Assembly (NCBI GenBank): GCA_020633315.1
Contig: JACKDV010000023.1
Span: 1-64,000 of the forward strand
Direction: 5' to 3'
Length of the DNA stretch: 64,000 nucleotides
DNA from: Myxococcales bacterium
Lineage (GTDB): Bacteria; Myxococcota_A; Polyangia; Nannocystales; Nannocystaceae
The notes beneath the pieces were generated by a model, which was not told the DNA's origin, made no database searches, and saw only the letters and a program-made list of their open reading frames with translations. Positions 54,194 to 62,807 of the stretch are shown piece by piece. The position numbers and the translations under genes are program-made. Every line of letters starts with the position of its first letter. The stretch's first letter is position 1.

Positions 54194-55491
54194 CGGGTGC
54201 CTCGCTCGACCAGGCCGTCGCCGCACCAGGGACAGTGGGCCCAGAAGTTGGGGAGCACCGGCTGCTCGCAGCGAGTGCAGCGACGCGCCTTCTTGACCAG
54301 CGGCCAGCGGATCCGCACCCGCACGTGACACCAGGGGCAGTAGCGCGAGAAGGGGATCAGCTTGCCGCCGCACGAGGAGCAGGCGGCGGCGTAGCGGCGG
54401 TCGCTGTAGCGGCGGCCGGACTGCGGCCCGATCTTGGGGCCGTAGCACCAGGCGCAGTAGCTCCAGTCGAGCTTGATCCCGCGCTCGCAGCGGGGGCAGC
54501 GATCGGGGAACGAGGTGTCGCCCACCGCCACCAGGGGATCGGTGCCGCACCAGGGGCACACCCGCATGCGCTCGTCCACCGGCTGGTGGCAGGCGCCGCA
54601 CTGGTGCGACAGGGTGAGGCGCTGGCCCAGCATGCGCCGGAGCTGACGCAGCCGGACCGAGCGCCAGTCACGGTGGCCGCCCTTGCGCTGCACGAGCGAC
54701 TCGGCCTTGGACTGGCGGCGCCGCAGGATCTTGCGCTGGGCGGTGCGGTAGGCGGCGAGCATCTGCCCCGCGTCGCGGTAGCGCCGGCGCGTGTCCACCC
54801 GCAGCGCCCGCTGCAGCACCTCGCCCAGCTCGGGCGCGTTGCGGACCAGCCGGTCGTAGCCGGGCGGCGGCCAGTCGTAGGGCCACTCGGGCAGCTCGCC
54901 GGTGACCAGGCGGAAGATCACCAGCGCGGCCGAGAACACGTCGGAGCGCGCCGAGGGTCGGCCCAGCGCCTGCTCGGGCGCGATGTAGCCGATGGTGCCC
55001 GAGGCCGAGGCCGCGATGGTGCTCGCGGCCACCTTGGCCAGGCCGAAGTCGGCCAGCCGCACCCGGGTCTCGTTGTCGAAGACGATGAGGTTGTCGGGCT
55101 TGACGTCGCAGTGGATCACCTTGCGCTCGTGCGCATGGGCCAGCGCCATCAGCAATTGCTCGCCGTAGGCCAGCACCACCGGCAGGGGCAGGCGCTTGTC
55201 GAGGCGGTCGGCCAGCGAGCCCTCGCCCAGCGGGTAGGCGATGATGAAGCGACCGTTGGCCTCGTCGGCGTTCTTGAGCGGCAGGATGTTGGGGTGCTCG
55301 AGCCGCGAGGCCATCCGGGCCTCGCGGCGGAAGGCCTCGATCACCTGGGGATCCTGGTCGGCCAGCGGCACCTTGAGCGCCACGTCCACGCCCTCGACGG
55401 TGTCGTGGGCCCGGTAGACGTCGGCGAAGCCACCTTGCGCGAGGCGATTGCGGATCCGGTACTTGCCCAGTCGCTGGCCTCGGCGGAGCAT
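54190..55491 (-). CDS. Ser/Thr protein kinase with C-terminal zinc ribbons
   Basis: This 433-aa kinase has GKYRIRNRLAQGGFADVYRA, VALKVP, the catalytic loop HCDVKPDNL (Cys in place of the usual Arg before Asp) and ADFGLAKV, ending near residue 265. The remainder carries five CxxC-type zinc knuckles (CGACHQPVD, CPWCGTD, CPRCERG/CAWCYG, CSSCGG/CPWCH, CTRCEQP/CPWCG). There is no membrane helix. The missing HRD arginine suggests activation-loop-independent control. TTGCCG (55530-55525) and GACGCT (55507-55502) form the promoter. Confidence 0.88.
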   Translation of the reverse strand: MLRRGQRLGKYRIRNRLAQGGFADVYRAHDTVEGVDVALKVPLADQDPQVIEAFRREARMASRLEHPNILPLKNADEANGRFIIAYPLGEGSLADRLDKRLPLPVVLAYGEQLLMALAHAHERKVIHCDVKPDNLIVFDNETRVRLADFGLAKVAASTIAASASGTIGYIAPEQALGRPSARSDVFSAALVIFRLVTGELPEWPYDWPPPGYDRLVRNAPELGEVLQRALRVDTRRRYRDAGQMLAAYRTAQRKILRRRQSKAESLVQRKGGHRDWRSVRLRQLRRMLGQRLTLSHQCGACHQPVDERMRVCPWCGTDPLVAVGDTSFPDRCPRCERGIKLDWSYCAWCYGPKIGPQSGRRYSDRRYAAACSSCGGKLIPFSRYCPWCHVRVRIRWPLVKKARRCTRCEQPVLPNFWAHCPWCGDGLVERGTR

Positions 55492-55501
55492 CGGGGGGCC
55501 A

Positions 55502-55530
55502 AGCGTCGCTCAGTCGCGCCAGCGCGGCAA
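55502..55530 (-). promoter_or_regulatory. Promoter of the kinase-phosphatase operon
   Basis: TTGCCG (55530-55525), 17-nt spacer, GACGCT (55507-55502), then 10 nt to the ATG. Confidence 0.5.
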
Positions 55531-55548
55531 GGGAGGGGAGCGAGCGAG

Positions 55549-56889
55549 CTACACCTTGATGGTGGCCCAGCGGCCCTGTCGCCACAGGTGCGCGAAGATC
55601 ACCGCGGTGAGGCCCCGGTAGCTCACCTGGGCGATCCAGATCGCGAGCAGGCCCGCCCCGAGCACGGGTCCCAGCAGGTAGGCCACGGGCAGGAACAACA
55701 GCCACTGCGTGGCGACCGACACCACCATGGAGCTGCGGGCCGCCCCCGCGCCGATGAGCGCGTTCATCAGCACCATGCCCACCGCGTCGATGCCGATGGT
55801 GGCGCCCACCAGGCGAAGCGGTCCGCGGGCCAGCTCCACCGTGTGGGCGTCGTGGAGGAACACGCCGAGGATCGCATCGGGCACCAGCAGCATGGGCAGG
55901 CCGAGCACCGTCATCACGCCGGCGGCGATCCTCACCACGTCCCAGCCCCAGGCCTTGGCGTCGGCGGGATCGAGGCGGCCCAGCGCCTGGCCCACCAGCG
56001 AGGCCGCGGCCAGCCCCAGCCCCAGCCCCGGCAGCACGGCCACCAGGGTGACGTTGATGATCACGTTGGCCGCGGCCACCTCGGCGGTGGCGTGGGCCTC
56101 GTCGACCACCGCGCTGTGGGCGATGATCCAGAACAGCACGTTGAAGCCCAGCGCGAAGAACAGCTGCTGCACCGCGTTGGGCAGGGCGAGGCGACCGATG
56201 GTGCGGAAGGTGTCGCGCCCCGGCAGCCCGCGCAGGAAGCCGTTGTGGCGGGCGTGCCGGAGGCCGAGCAGCACGTAGTAGGCGGTGCCCACGTAGGTGG
56301 CGATGGCCGAGGCCACGCCCGCTCCCGCCGCGCCCATGGCCGGCATGCCCAGGTGCCCGAAGATCAGCACCCAGTTGAGCAGGATGTTGGCCGCGTGCAT
56401 CACCAGCAGCGTGCGCAGGTAGAGCTTGGAGAGGTTGACCCCGTTCCAGTAGCCGCGGAACGAGAAGTTCATGCCCACCGCGGTCATGGCCAGGATCCGC
56501 GCCTGCAGGTAGGGCACGCCCGCGGCCACCACCGCCGGGTCGGGGTTGAGCACGGGGAAGATGCTGGGGACCACGAAGAACAGCAGCACCGACACCGGCA
56601 CGCCGAACGCGATCGACAGCAGCAGCGCGCCGTTGAGCGGCACCGCGGTCTCCTCGTCGCGGCCCTCGCCCTTGCGGCGCGCGGCGATGGTCTGCACCCC
56701 CGCCGACAGCCCGGTGATGAAGGCCATGGCGAGGAAGTTGGCGAAGCTGCCCGTGCCCACCGCGGCCAGGGCCTCGTCGCCGAGCGTCCCCACCATGCCC
56801 GTGTCGACGAGGTTGAGGATGTTCTGCGACGTCATCCCCCCGATGATCGGGAGGGCGATGGCCAGGACCTCGCGAAGGCGATCACGCAT
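55549..56889 (-). CDS. MATE-family efflux transporter
   Basis: This 446-aa protein has twelve predicted membrane helices in two MatE halves. It begins LAIALPIIGGMTSQNILNLV, then DTGMVGTLGDEALAAVG, and the second half starts at GRLALPNAVQQLFFALGF. Such transporters expel drugs or metabolites using Na+ or H+ gradients. ATG 56889 fits the family start. It lies just downstream of the IS91-like gene on the same strand. Confidence 0.9.
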   Translation of the reverse strand: MRDRLREVLAIALPIIGGMTSQNILNLVDTGMVGTLGDEALAAVGTGSFANFLAMAFITGLSAGVQTIAARRKGEGRDEETAVPLNGALLLSIAFGVPVSVLLFFVVPSIFPVLNPDPAVVAAGVPYLQARILAMTAVGMNFSFRGYWNGVNLSKLYLRTLLVMHAANILLNWVLIFGHLGMPAMGAAGAGVASAIATYVGTAYYVLLGLRHARHNGFLRGLPGRDTFRTIGRLALPNAVQQLFFALGFNVLFWIIAHSAVVDEAHATAEVAAANVIINVTLVAVLPGLGLGLAAASLVGQALGRLDPADAKAWGWDVVRIAAGVMTVLGLPMLLVPDAILGVFLHDAHTVELARGPLRLVGATIGIDAVGMVLMNALIGAGAARSSMVVSVATQWLLFLPVAYLLGPVLGAGLLAIWIAQVSYRGLTAVIFAHLWRQGRWATIKV

Positions 56890-56983
56890 GGAGCAGCACG
56901 GAAGGGAGCGGCCACCCGGTCGACGAGGGCCCGGGTCGGCGACCACGATAACGTCAATTCACCGGGGCGGGCAGGATTCGTGG

Positions 56984-56993
56984 CCCCATGGGG
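56984..56993. other. Short palindrome downstream of the IS91-like gene
   Basis: CCCCATGGGG is a perfect 10-bp palindrome 8 nt past the transposase stop. It could mark the ori end of the element, where IS91 relatives carry short inverted repeats, but no flanking target tetranucleotide was identified. Confidence 0.2.
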
Positions 56994-57000
56994 TCATCGA

Positions 57001-58179
57001 CTAGGCGGCGCGTCGTCCCGCGGGCTCCACGCCGATGATCTCCATGGGGGTGGAGCAGCGCGGGCAGGTGGGACCGGCGTCGGTCGAGCGAGGCGAGGGC
57101 CGGGCCGCGGGCGCGGTGGCGGGCTGGATCGTCGAGGGCTCGAGCAGCGGGAGCTGACGCGCCCGCTGGGCGCACACCCAGGTGGCGACGGCCCCTGGCG
57201 CGAGCACGCCGTGGAACGACAGCGGCGGTCGCAGCTCGCCCGCCGCGAGCCGCTCGAGCCGCCGCACCAGGGCCTCCGCCGAGAGCTCGACGTGGGTGGT
57301 GCCGTCGGAGAAGGGATGACCCAGGCGGTAGCGCAGCCGGCCGTGCGCGCCCAGGCCCAGGGCCGAGGGATCGAAGGGCTCGCGCCCGAGGTAGCGACAC
57401 AGCCGAGCCCGCACCACTTGGTCGTCGGGCGCCACGCTCGGTCCGGCGCGCACGTCGAGCTCGCCGCAGCGCTGCACCAGCGCCACGCCGTCACCGGGCG
57501 CCGCCACGGGCCGGACCACGGGGCCCTCGACCATGCGCTGGACCACCCGCGTCCGCGTCCGCAGGGGCCGGGCCGCGCGGGCGACCAGGGCGTCGATGGT
57601 GGAGCGCAGCTCGGCCACCAGCCGCCGCAGGTCGCGACGCCGCGGCGGCGGCAAGGGGTGGAAGACCGGCGCGGCGTGGGGATCGAGGGCATAGACGCCG
57701 TCGAGCACCAGGGCATGGACGTGCACGTTGGCGTCGAGCGCTGCGCCCACGCGGTGGATGGCGGTGATCGCCCCGCCGCGCAGCGGGCCGGTCACGCCGT
57801 GGCGGGCCGCGGCCCGACGCTGCCAGGCGAGCACCGCGGACACGCAGGCCCGCGCGACCCGTCGGCGCAGCCCCGCCTGCTCGACCAGCCGGGGCTGCGC
57901 CGACTCGCCCAGCGAGAACACCCAGTGGCGCAGGGGCACGCGCGGCAGCATGCGCTCCACTCGGCTCGGGCGCGCGCGGCCGGGCACCTGCAGCCGCAGG
58001 GTGCGGAGCCAGGCGCAGCCGGGACAGCGCAGGTGCACCAGGGCCTCGCCGGGCGCGTCGTGGCCGAGGCGAGCGAGCAGGCGGGCGAGCGTGCGCTCGG
58101 CCGGCGAGCCGAGCGGATCCGCGGAGGGCTCGATGGGTACGGGGAGCGAGAGCTGAGGGGGCACGCGAGGGGGGCACAT
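57001..58179 (-). CDS. IS91-family (HUH) transposase
   Basis: This ~392-aa Y-family transposase would act by rolling-circle transposition. It has PLRHWVFSLGESAQPRLVEQ, the HUH pair in VHVHALVLDGVYAL preceded by GGAITAIHRVGAALDAN, the tyrosine in LCRYLGREPF and RLRYRLGHPFSDGTTHVELS. HGVLAPGA and a C-terminal CPRCSTPMEIIG knuckle follow. Only one tyrosine is present where classical IS91 has two, as in ISCR-like enzymes. ATG 58179 or TTG 58221 could be the start. The N-terminal zinc finger looks reduced (CPGC only), so the element may be decayed or a variant. Confidence 0.82.
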   Translation of the reverse strand: MCPPRVPPQLSLPVPIEPSADPLGSPAERTLARLLARLGHDAPGEALVHLRCPGCAWLRTLRLQVPGRARPSRVERMLPRVPLRHWVFSLGESAQPRLVEQAGLRRRVARACVSAVLAWQRRAAARHGVTGPLRGGAITAIHRVGAALDANVHVHALVLDGVYALDPHAAPVFHPLPPPRRRDLRRLVAELRSTIDALVARAARPLRTRTRVVQRMVEGPVVRPVAAPGDGVALVQRCGELDVRAGPSVAPDDQVVRARLCRYLGREPFDPSALGLGAHGRLRYRLGHPFSDGTTHVELSAEALVRRLERLAAGELRPPLSFHGVLAPGAVATWVCAQRARQLPLLEPSTIQPATAPAARPSPRSTDAGPTCPRCSTPMEIIGVEPAGRRAA

Positions 58180-58256
58180 GCCCGGCTTGCCAGCCAGAAC
58201 CGTGCCGTCGGGCGCGGGCAACGATCTCGCGAGCTTGGCCGACGCATGATCGCGGG

Positions 58257-58300
58257 GTGGCCCACGGGTGGTCGGACCACCCTGACCACCGGTGGGCCAC
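58257..58300. repeat. Strong hairpin upstream of the transposase
   Basis: Two 17-nt arms (58257-58273 and 58284-58300; GTGGCCCACGGGTGGTC and its complement with one mismatch) enclose a 10-nt loop that can itself pair with the arm base. It lies 36-78 nt upstream of the transposase start. It may be the terIS hairpin of the element. Confidence 0.5.
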
Positions 58301-58348
58301 CGGAGCGGGTCGACGACGGTCGGGGTCGGGTCGGCGACCGCTCGCGGA

Positions 58349-59017
58349 TCAGAGCTCGCAGGAGCCGTCGAAGAGGTCGAAGCTCGCGTCGTAGTCGTGG
58401 GTCTGGATCTCCTGCACGCCGGGCTCGACCGTGTGCACCCAGGTGATCACGTAGGTCTGCACGTCGCAGTCGGAGTAGTGGACCGTGACCTCCTGCATGA
58501 ACGAGTCGTTGCCGCTGGCGTAGAGCGGGCTGCACAGGTAGCTCAGGCCCCAGTACGCCTCGATCTCGTCCACGATGGGCTGGGGCAGCGACTCCCAGTC
58601 GTCGCCGCTGCCGAAGGTCTCCGACCAATTCCCCGTCGTGCCGCACGCGGGCGCGATGTAGCCGAACGCCTCCGCGCACTCGTAGAGCCGATCGATCGTC
58701 CATGGCCCCACGAAGTAGATCGAGTCGAGCGTGGCCTCGGAGTCGATGAGCTGGTCGTCGGCGGTGCCGTAGTCGTGGTCGTCACCGCGGCGGTACTGAT
58801 CGATGTAGGCGGCGCTGTCGCTGCGGATCGCACAGTCGACGTCGAGCACCGCCTGGGTGCTGATCTCGTAGTCGGCCAGGAACGCGACCAGCCCCGCCTC
58901 GGCGTCGCCGGTGCGCAGGGCGAGGGGACCGAGCGCCTCGCCCTCGTCGGGCTCGACGTCACAGCCGAGACACAGGGGAGAGGCAGCGAGGAGCACGAGC
59001 AGCGAGGAGCGAGGCAT
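58349..59017 (-). CDS. Lipoprotein with helix-hairpin-helix-like motif (paralogue A)
   Basis: This 222-aa product has a lipoprotein signal (LLVLLAASPLCLGC). The segment GLVAFLADYEISTQAVLDVD to TLDSIYFVGPWTIDRLYECA is clearly related to the protein at 59665-60078. The ...SI..VGP.TI..LY.CAE.FGY pattern resembles a helix-hairpin-helix. The C-terminal ~90 residues are unique, with cysteines and aromatic residues. Function unknown. The gene is divergent from its paralogue. Confidence 0.7.
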   Translation of the reverse strand: MPRSSLLVLLAASPLCLGCDVEPDEGEALGPLALRTGDAEAGLVAFLADYEISTQAVLDVDCAIRSDSAAYIDQYRRGDDHDYGTADDQLIDSEATLDSIYFVGPWTIDRLYECAEAFGYIAPACGTTGNWSETFGSGDDWESLPQPIVDEIEAYWGLSYLCSPLYASGNDSFMQEVTVHYSDCDVQTYVITWVHTVEPGVQEIQTHDYDASFDLFDGSCEL

Positions 59018-59664
59018 GGCAGACGTGGTGGCACGAGTAGCAGACCACGGCGCGGGGGCAAGGCCAGCGTGGGCGATCCCACTGTCAACCACGCGAGCCT
59101 CGCCGCGGATGCGCGAGCATGCGCGAGCGCGGTGCGGCTTCGAGTGCGGTCGTGCGAGTGAGCATGCGCGAGCGCGGTGCGGCTTCGAGCGCGGTCGTGC
59201 GAGCGAGCATGCGCGAGCGCGGTGCGGCTTCGAGCGCGGTCGTGCGAGTGAGCATGCGCGAGCGAGGTGCGGCTTCGAGTGCAGTCGTGCGAGCGAGCAT
59301 GCGCGAGCGTGGTGCGGCTTCGGGCGCGGTCGTGCGAGCGAGCATGCGCGAGCGCCCTGCGGCTTCGAGCGCGGTCGTGCGAGCGAAGGCGCGCGTCGGC
59401 TCCGACGTCGGCGTCGAGCCGAAGTCGGTGAAAAAGGTCGTGGGATCCCCCACGATCCGCTTGCGTCCCGTTACGGGCGTGCTACATGTGGGCTCCACCC
59501 CGACAAAAGGGGTGGCCGCGCGTCGCCTGTGAACGGGACGCCGAGGAATCCGTGCCAGTCCGGCGGGCACGGCCGACGCGCGCATGACGACAACATTCCG
59601 AGCCCCCTCGCATGGGGCCGGCTGGCGGTGCCTTCGGGACCCGTCGCCGATTCAGGGATTCGTT
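59018..59664. other. Repeat-filled gap between the two paralogous lipoprotein genes
   Basis: Besides the 45-bp array, this gap holds TGC-TACTCG (about 59043-59035), a possible -10 for the left gene. It also holds a 7-bp hairpin (CCACCCC 59495-59501 with GGGGTGG 59509-59515). Open frames across the array are by-products of the repeat. No RNA gene was recognised. Confidence 0.4.
59116..59385. repeat. Six 45-bp tandem repeats
   Basis: Units start at 59116, 59161, 59206, 59251, 59296 and 59341, each 45 bp, beginning AGCATGCGCGAGCG and differing at a few bases. Each unit contains GCATGC and GTGCGGCTTCGAG. The period is divisible by three and several frames stay open, but no start or flanking domain supports a protein. 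No spacers are present. Confidence 0.9.
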
Positions 59665-60078
59665 ATGTTCCTCATCCGTCCGCTGATGGCCCTCGTGGCC
59701 ATGTCCTTCCTTTCGTCTGGCTGCGACCACGTCGACGTCTCCTCCGATGGCCTGCCCGAGCCCACGAGCTCCGAGCTGAGCAGCCCCCGAGAGGACGCCC
59801 TGGTCGACTTCCTCGCCGACTACGAGCTGAGCAGCGAGGAGCTGCTCGACGAGGAGTGCGGCCTGCGAAGCGACGCCGCCAACAACATCGATCGCTACCG
59901 CCGCGGGCCCGACGAGCGCTACGGCACCGACGACGATCGCACCATCGACTCCGAGCTCGCCCTCGACTCCATCCGCCAGGTGGGGCCCTCGACCATCGAG
60001 CAGCTCTACGCCTGCGCCGAGGCCTTCGGCTACGCGGCGGAGTGCGACGACGAGCTCGACGGCGACTGCGAGATCTGA
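59665..60078 (+). CDS. Lipoprotein with helix-hairpin-helix-like motif (paralogue B)
   Basis: This 137-aa product has a lipoprotein signal (LMALVAMSFLSSGC). The core ALVDFLADYELSSEELLDEE to ALDSIRQVGPSTIEQLYACA is a paralogue of the protein at 58349-59017, with more than half of the core residues shared, but it lacks that protein's C-terminal extension. It ends in an acidic CDDELDGDCEI tail. Function unknown. Confidence 0.7.
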   Translation: MFLIRPLMALVAMSFLSSGCDHVDVSSDGLPEPTSSELSSPREDALVDFLADYELSSEELLDEECGLRSDAANNIDRYRRGPDERYGTDDDRTIDSELALDSIRQVGPSTIEQLYACAEAFGYAAECDDELDGDCEI

Positions 60079-60218
60079 GCCCGGCCTCGGAGCCCCGGCG
60101 AAGGGACGGACCTGCGCTCCCCCCAGGGAGCGCGGGGCAAGTGAGATCGTGCACGCGCACGACGGACGCGCGACCGATGATTCCCGGCGCCCCGACGGGT
60201 CCAGACCCGCAGCAACCC

Positions 60219-60647
60219 ATGGCACGCACCAGCACCTACCTCAACTTCTGCGGCACCACCGAGGCCGCCTTCTCGTTCTACCGCTCGGTGTTCGGCACCG
60301 ACTTCCCCGGGGAGCCCATGCGCATGCGCGACGTCCCCGGCGCGTCGGAGATGTCCGAGGAGGAGGGCAACCAGATCATGCACGTGATGCTGCCCATCCT
60401 GGGCGGGCACGTGCTGATGGGCACCGACGTGCCCGCGTCGATGCAGCCGGGCTTCGTGGTCGGCACCAACGTGAGCATCAACCTCGAGCCCGACACCCGC
60501 GAGGAGGCCGAGCGCCTGTTCGCGGCGCTGTCGGAGGGCGGCGAGGTCTCCATGCCGCTGCAGGTGATGTTCTGGGGCGGCTACTACGGCGCCTTCACCG
60601 ACAAGTTCGGCATCAGCTGGATGATGAACTGCGAGTCGAAGACCTAG
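60219..60647 (+). CDS. PhnB-like VOC (glyoxalase-fold) protein
   Basis: This 142-aa protein has the PhnB/VOC start TSTYLNFCGTTEAAFSFYRS, HVMLPILGGHVLMGTD and VMFWGGYYGAFTDKFGISWM, all family signatures of the 3-dmu-9_3-mt/PhnB group. Its substrate is unknown. ATG 60219 fits the family N-terminus; an upstream ATG at 60178 is possible. The neighbour on the right converges with it. Confidence 0.88.
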   Translation: MARTSTYLNFCGTTEAAFSFYRSVFGTDFPGEPMRMRDVPGASEMSEEEGNQIMHVMLPILGGHVLMGTDVPASMQPGFVVGTNVSINLEPDTREEAERLFAALSEGGEVSMPLQVMFWGGYYGAFTDKFGISWMMNCESKT

Positions 60648-60680
60648 GCCGTCGGAGGAGCCCGGCGCGACTCGGGGTGG

Positions 60681-62096
60681 TCAGCCCGCGGGCGGGTTGA
60701 CCACCAGGTTGAGCCCGGCGCCGGTCATGTCCGAGTAGGTGTAGGGCGCCTGCAGCCCGAACACGCTCAGCTGCACCTGGTAGGTGTCGGGGTCGACCTT
60801 GTAGGCCGAGTTGCTGCCCTGGTCCACGACCCACACGTAGCCCTCCACGTCGATGCTCACCCCCACCGGGGTCACGCAGCCGGGGAGCTGGATGGTGGGC
60901 GCGAGCAGGGTGCGGGCCTGCACGTCGATGAGGCCCAGGCCGCAGCCGAACAGGCTGGCGTCGGCATCCACCGCGAACCAGGCCCGGTCCTCGGCGTCGA
61001 CCATCACCCCGCGCATGCTCTGGTTGCCGGTGCTGATGAACTGCCAGTTGCCGCTGGCCACGTCGTAGACCGCGGCCGCGCCCGCGCTGGCGATCCACGG
61101 GTTGCCGTACTGGTCCAGCGACATGCCGTAGGACCACTGCTGATCGGGCAGCGGAGGCGCCGGCATCTCCACGCGCTGCACCTGCAGGGTGTCGCCGTCG
61201 ATGCGGACGAGCGGGCCGAGCTGCCAGCCGATCACCCAGAAGTCGCCGTCCTTGTTCACCGCGCCGCCGTAGGGGCCGTAGTTGAGGCCGCTCCAGGGGG
61301 TGACCTCCACCGTGTCCTGGATGGCGCCGGTCTGCCCGTCGAGGCGATGGAACACGCCGCGCTGGCCCGCGTAGTCGTACCAGCCCATCCACAGCCGCGG
61401 GTTGGGCGAGGCGCAGCCGTTGTTGGAGACCGAGCCCTCCCACGCGGTGGGCCGCGGCCCGTGCTCGTAGACGTCGGAGGGGATCGGGAGGTTCCACAGC
61501 ACGCACTCGTCCGAGCCCCAGGGCAGCACGTCGGTGGGCCCGGTCGAGGTCTCGATGGTGCCGTTGTTGTTGGTGTCGACGCAGTCGTCGAGGCGCGCGG
61601 CGATCTTGGTCACCCCGCCCGAGCCGCCGAATTGGGCCCCGCGGTTGCTCACCGCCACATCGCCATAGAGGTTGACCGAGGTGCGCGAGGGCTCGGCCTG
61701 GGTGGCGGGGCCGGTGGCGTAGCGCCCCACCTCCACGCCGGTCATGGTGTCGATCTTCGAGACCGTGCCCTGCGGCGAGTTGGCGACCCAGATGTAGCTG
61801 AACTCCACGTCGCCGCCGGTGCCGCCGCCGCCGGGGCAGTCGCCGCCGTTGGGACCGAGGTCGGTGCCGCCCCCCAGGTCGAGCCGCCCGCCCGTGCCGT
61901 CGTCATCGGCCACGTCGTCGTTGGAGTCGGTGGCGGGAGTGGTGAGGATCCCGGTCAGGCCGGTGGTGGAGTTGGAGCCGGAGCTCTGCTCGCCGCCGCC
62001 GTTGCAGGCCAGCTCCGGCGCCAGCAGCAGGGCCAGGGCGGCCACCCCGAGGGAAGTGGAGAAGCGGTCGCGTCCGTCCATCGTCGAGCCCACCAT
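60681..62096 (-). CDS. Lipoprotein with NHL/streptogramin-lyase-like propeller
   Basis: This 471-aa product has a lipoprotein signal (LGVAALALLLAPELAC) and an Asp/Thr/Gly-rich linker. A beta-propeller with repeated blades follows: IWVANSPQGTVSKIDTMTG, GMSLDQYGNPWIASAGAAAV, VMVDAEDRAWFAVDADASLF and VSIDVEGYVWVVDQGSNSAY. These resemble NHL or Vgb-type propellers. It is a surface-exposed binding protein by inference. ATG 62096 has GGAG 7 nt upstream; ATG 62081 is an alternative. Confidence 0.78.
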   Translation of the reverse strand: MVGSTMDGRDRFSTSLGVAALALLLAPELACNGGGEQSSGSNSTTGLTGILTTPATDSNDDVADDDGTGGRLDLGGGTDLGPNGGDCPGGGGTGGDVEFSYIWVANSPQGTVSKIDTMTGVEVGRYATGPATQAEPSRTSVNLYGDVAVSNRGAQFGGSGGVTKIAARLDDCVDTNNNGTIETSTGPTDVLPWGSDECVLWNLPIPSDVYEHGPRPTAWEGSVSNNGCASPNPRLWMGWYDYAGQRGVFHRLDGQTGAIQDTVEVTPWSGLNYGPYGGAVNKDGDFWVIGWQLGPLVRIDGDTLQVQRVEMPAPPLPDQQWSYGMSLDQYGNPWIASAGAAAVYDVASGNWQFISTGNQSMRGVMVDAEDRAWFAVDADASLFGCGLGLIDVQARTLLAPTIQLPGCVTPVGVSIDVEGYVWVVDQGSNSAYKVDPDTYQVQLSVFGLQAPYTYSDMTGAGLNLVVNPPAG

Positions 62097-62305
62097 CGCG
62101 CTCCACTGTTGCACGCGGGTCGCCGCGATGTCGAGCGAAGGACCTGCGCTCGGCCGCCGCCCGGGCCGGCCCATCGAACGATCGGTCGATCCCGTGGGCC
62201 GACTCTCGGGCGCGGACCACCGCTCGAGCCACCAAACGGGGTTGGGCTCGCGATCGCCCCCGCGGTGCCCCTGCCGCTCCCGCGGTGCGCTACCATCGGC
62301 CTCGG

Positions 62306-62800
62306 ATGGTCGACGACGAACGGCGTGGTTGGTGTCGGATGCTCGCCCTGCTCGCGGCCCTCGCCGCGGCCTGCGGTCCCTCGAGCGGGGACGACGGCGG
62401 CGGGACCGAGGGCTCGTCCCGCTGCGCCGCGGCCCCCTTCGACGCGGGCCTGCTCGGCATCACCGAGGAGCGCATCTGCGACGTGGGCGGCCCCGAGGAG
62501 TGCCTGCGCCCCGCCTCCGGGATCATGGTGGGCCTGTACGACCGCGACGCGCAGATCGGCGGCGACGTGGGCGGAGGCACCCTCGACCCCGAGGCGGTCG
62601 AGCTGGCGTCGGTGGTCTCCGACTCCGGCCGCTTCGAGCTCGAGCTGTCGCCCGGCAGCTACTGGGCGTGCGCGATCCAGGGCCCCGACGACGTGACCTG
62701 CTCGGGCATGATCACCATCGACGACGCCACGCCGCTGCACCTCGCCGACTACGAGTACGGCAACGGCTCGGGCTGGACGGTCCGGGCCTGCGACGGCTGA
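62306..62800 (+). CDS. Small lipoprotein
   Basis: This 164-aa product has a lipoprotein signal (LALLAALAAAC). The mature domain has four cysteines (RCAAAP, ICDVGG, ECLRP, CAIQ) and an SGRFELELSPGSYWACAI segment like beta-sandwich carboxypeptidase-regulatory domains. TACCAT (62291-62296) lies 9 nt before the ATG at 62306. Function unknown. Confidence 0.68.
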   Translation: MVDDERRGWCRMLALLAALAAACGPSSGDDGGGTEGSSRCAAAPFDAGLLGITEERICDVGGPEECLRPASGIMVGLYDRDAQIGGDVGGGTLDPEAVELASVVSDSGRFELELSPGSYWACAIQGPDDVTCSGMITIDDATPLHLADYEYGNGSGWTVRACDG

Positions 62801-62807
62801 CGCCCGA

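Noticed and set aside
59461..59530. tRNA-like or structured RNA
   Set aside because: The 7-bp hairpin and nearby CCCGTTACGGG do not form a cloverleaf; no anticodon arm or CCA-type acceptor stem was found.
59119..59532. Possible repeat protein encoded by the 45-bp units
   Set aside because: There is no ribosome-binding site or flanking domain, and other frames are equally open because the period is a multiple of three.
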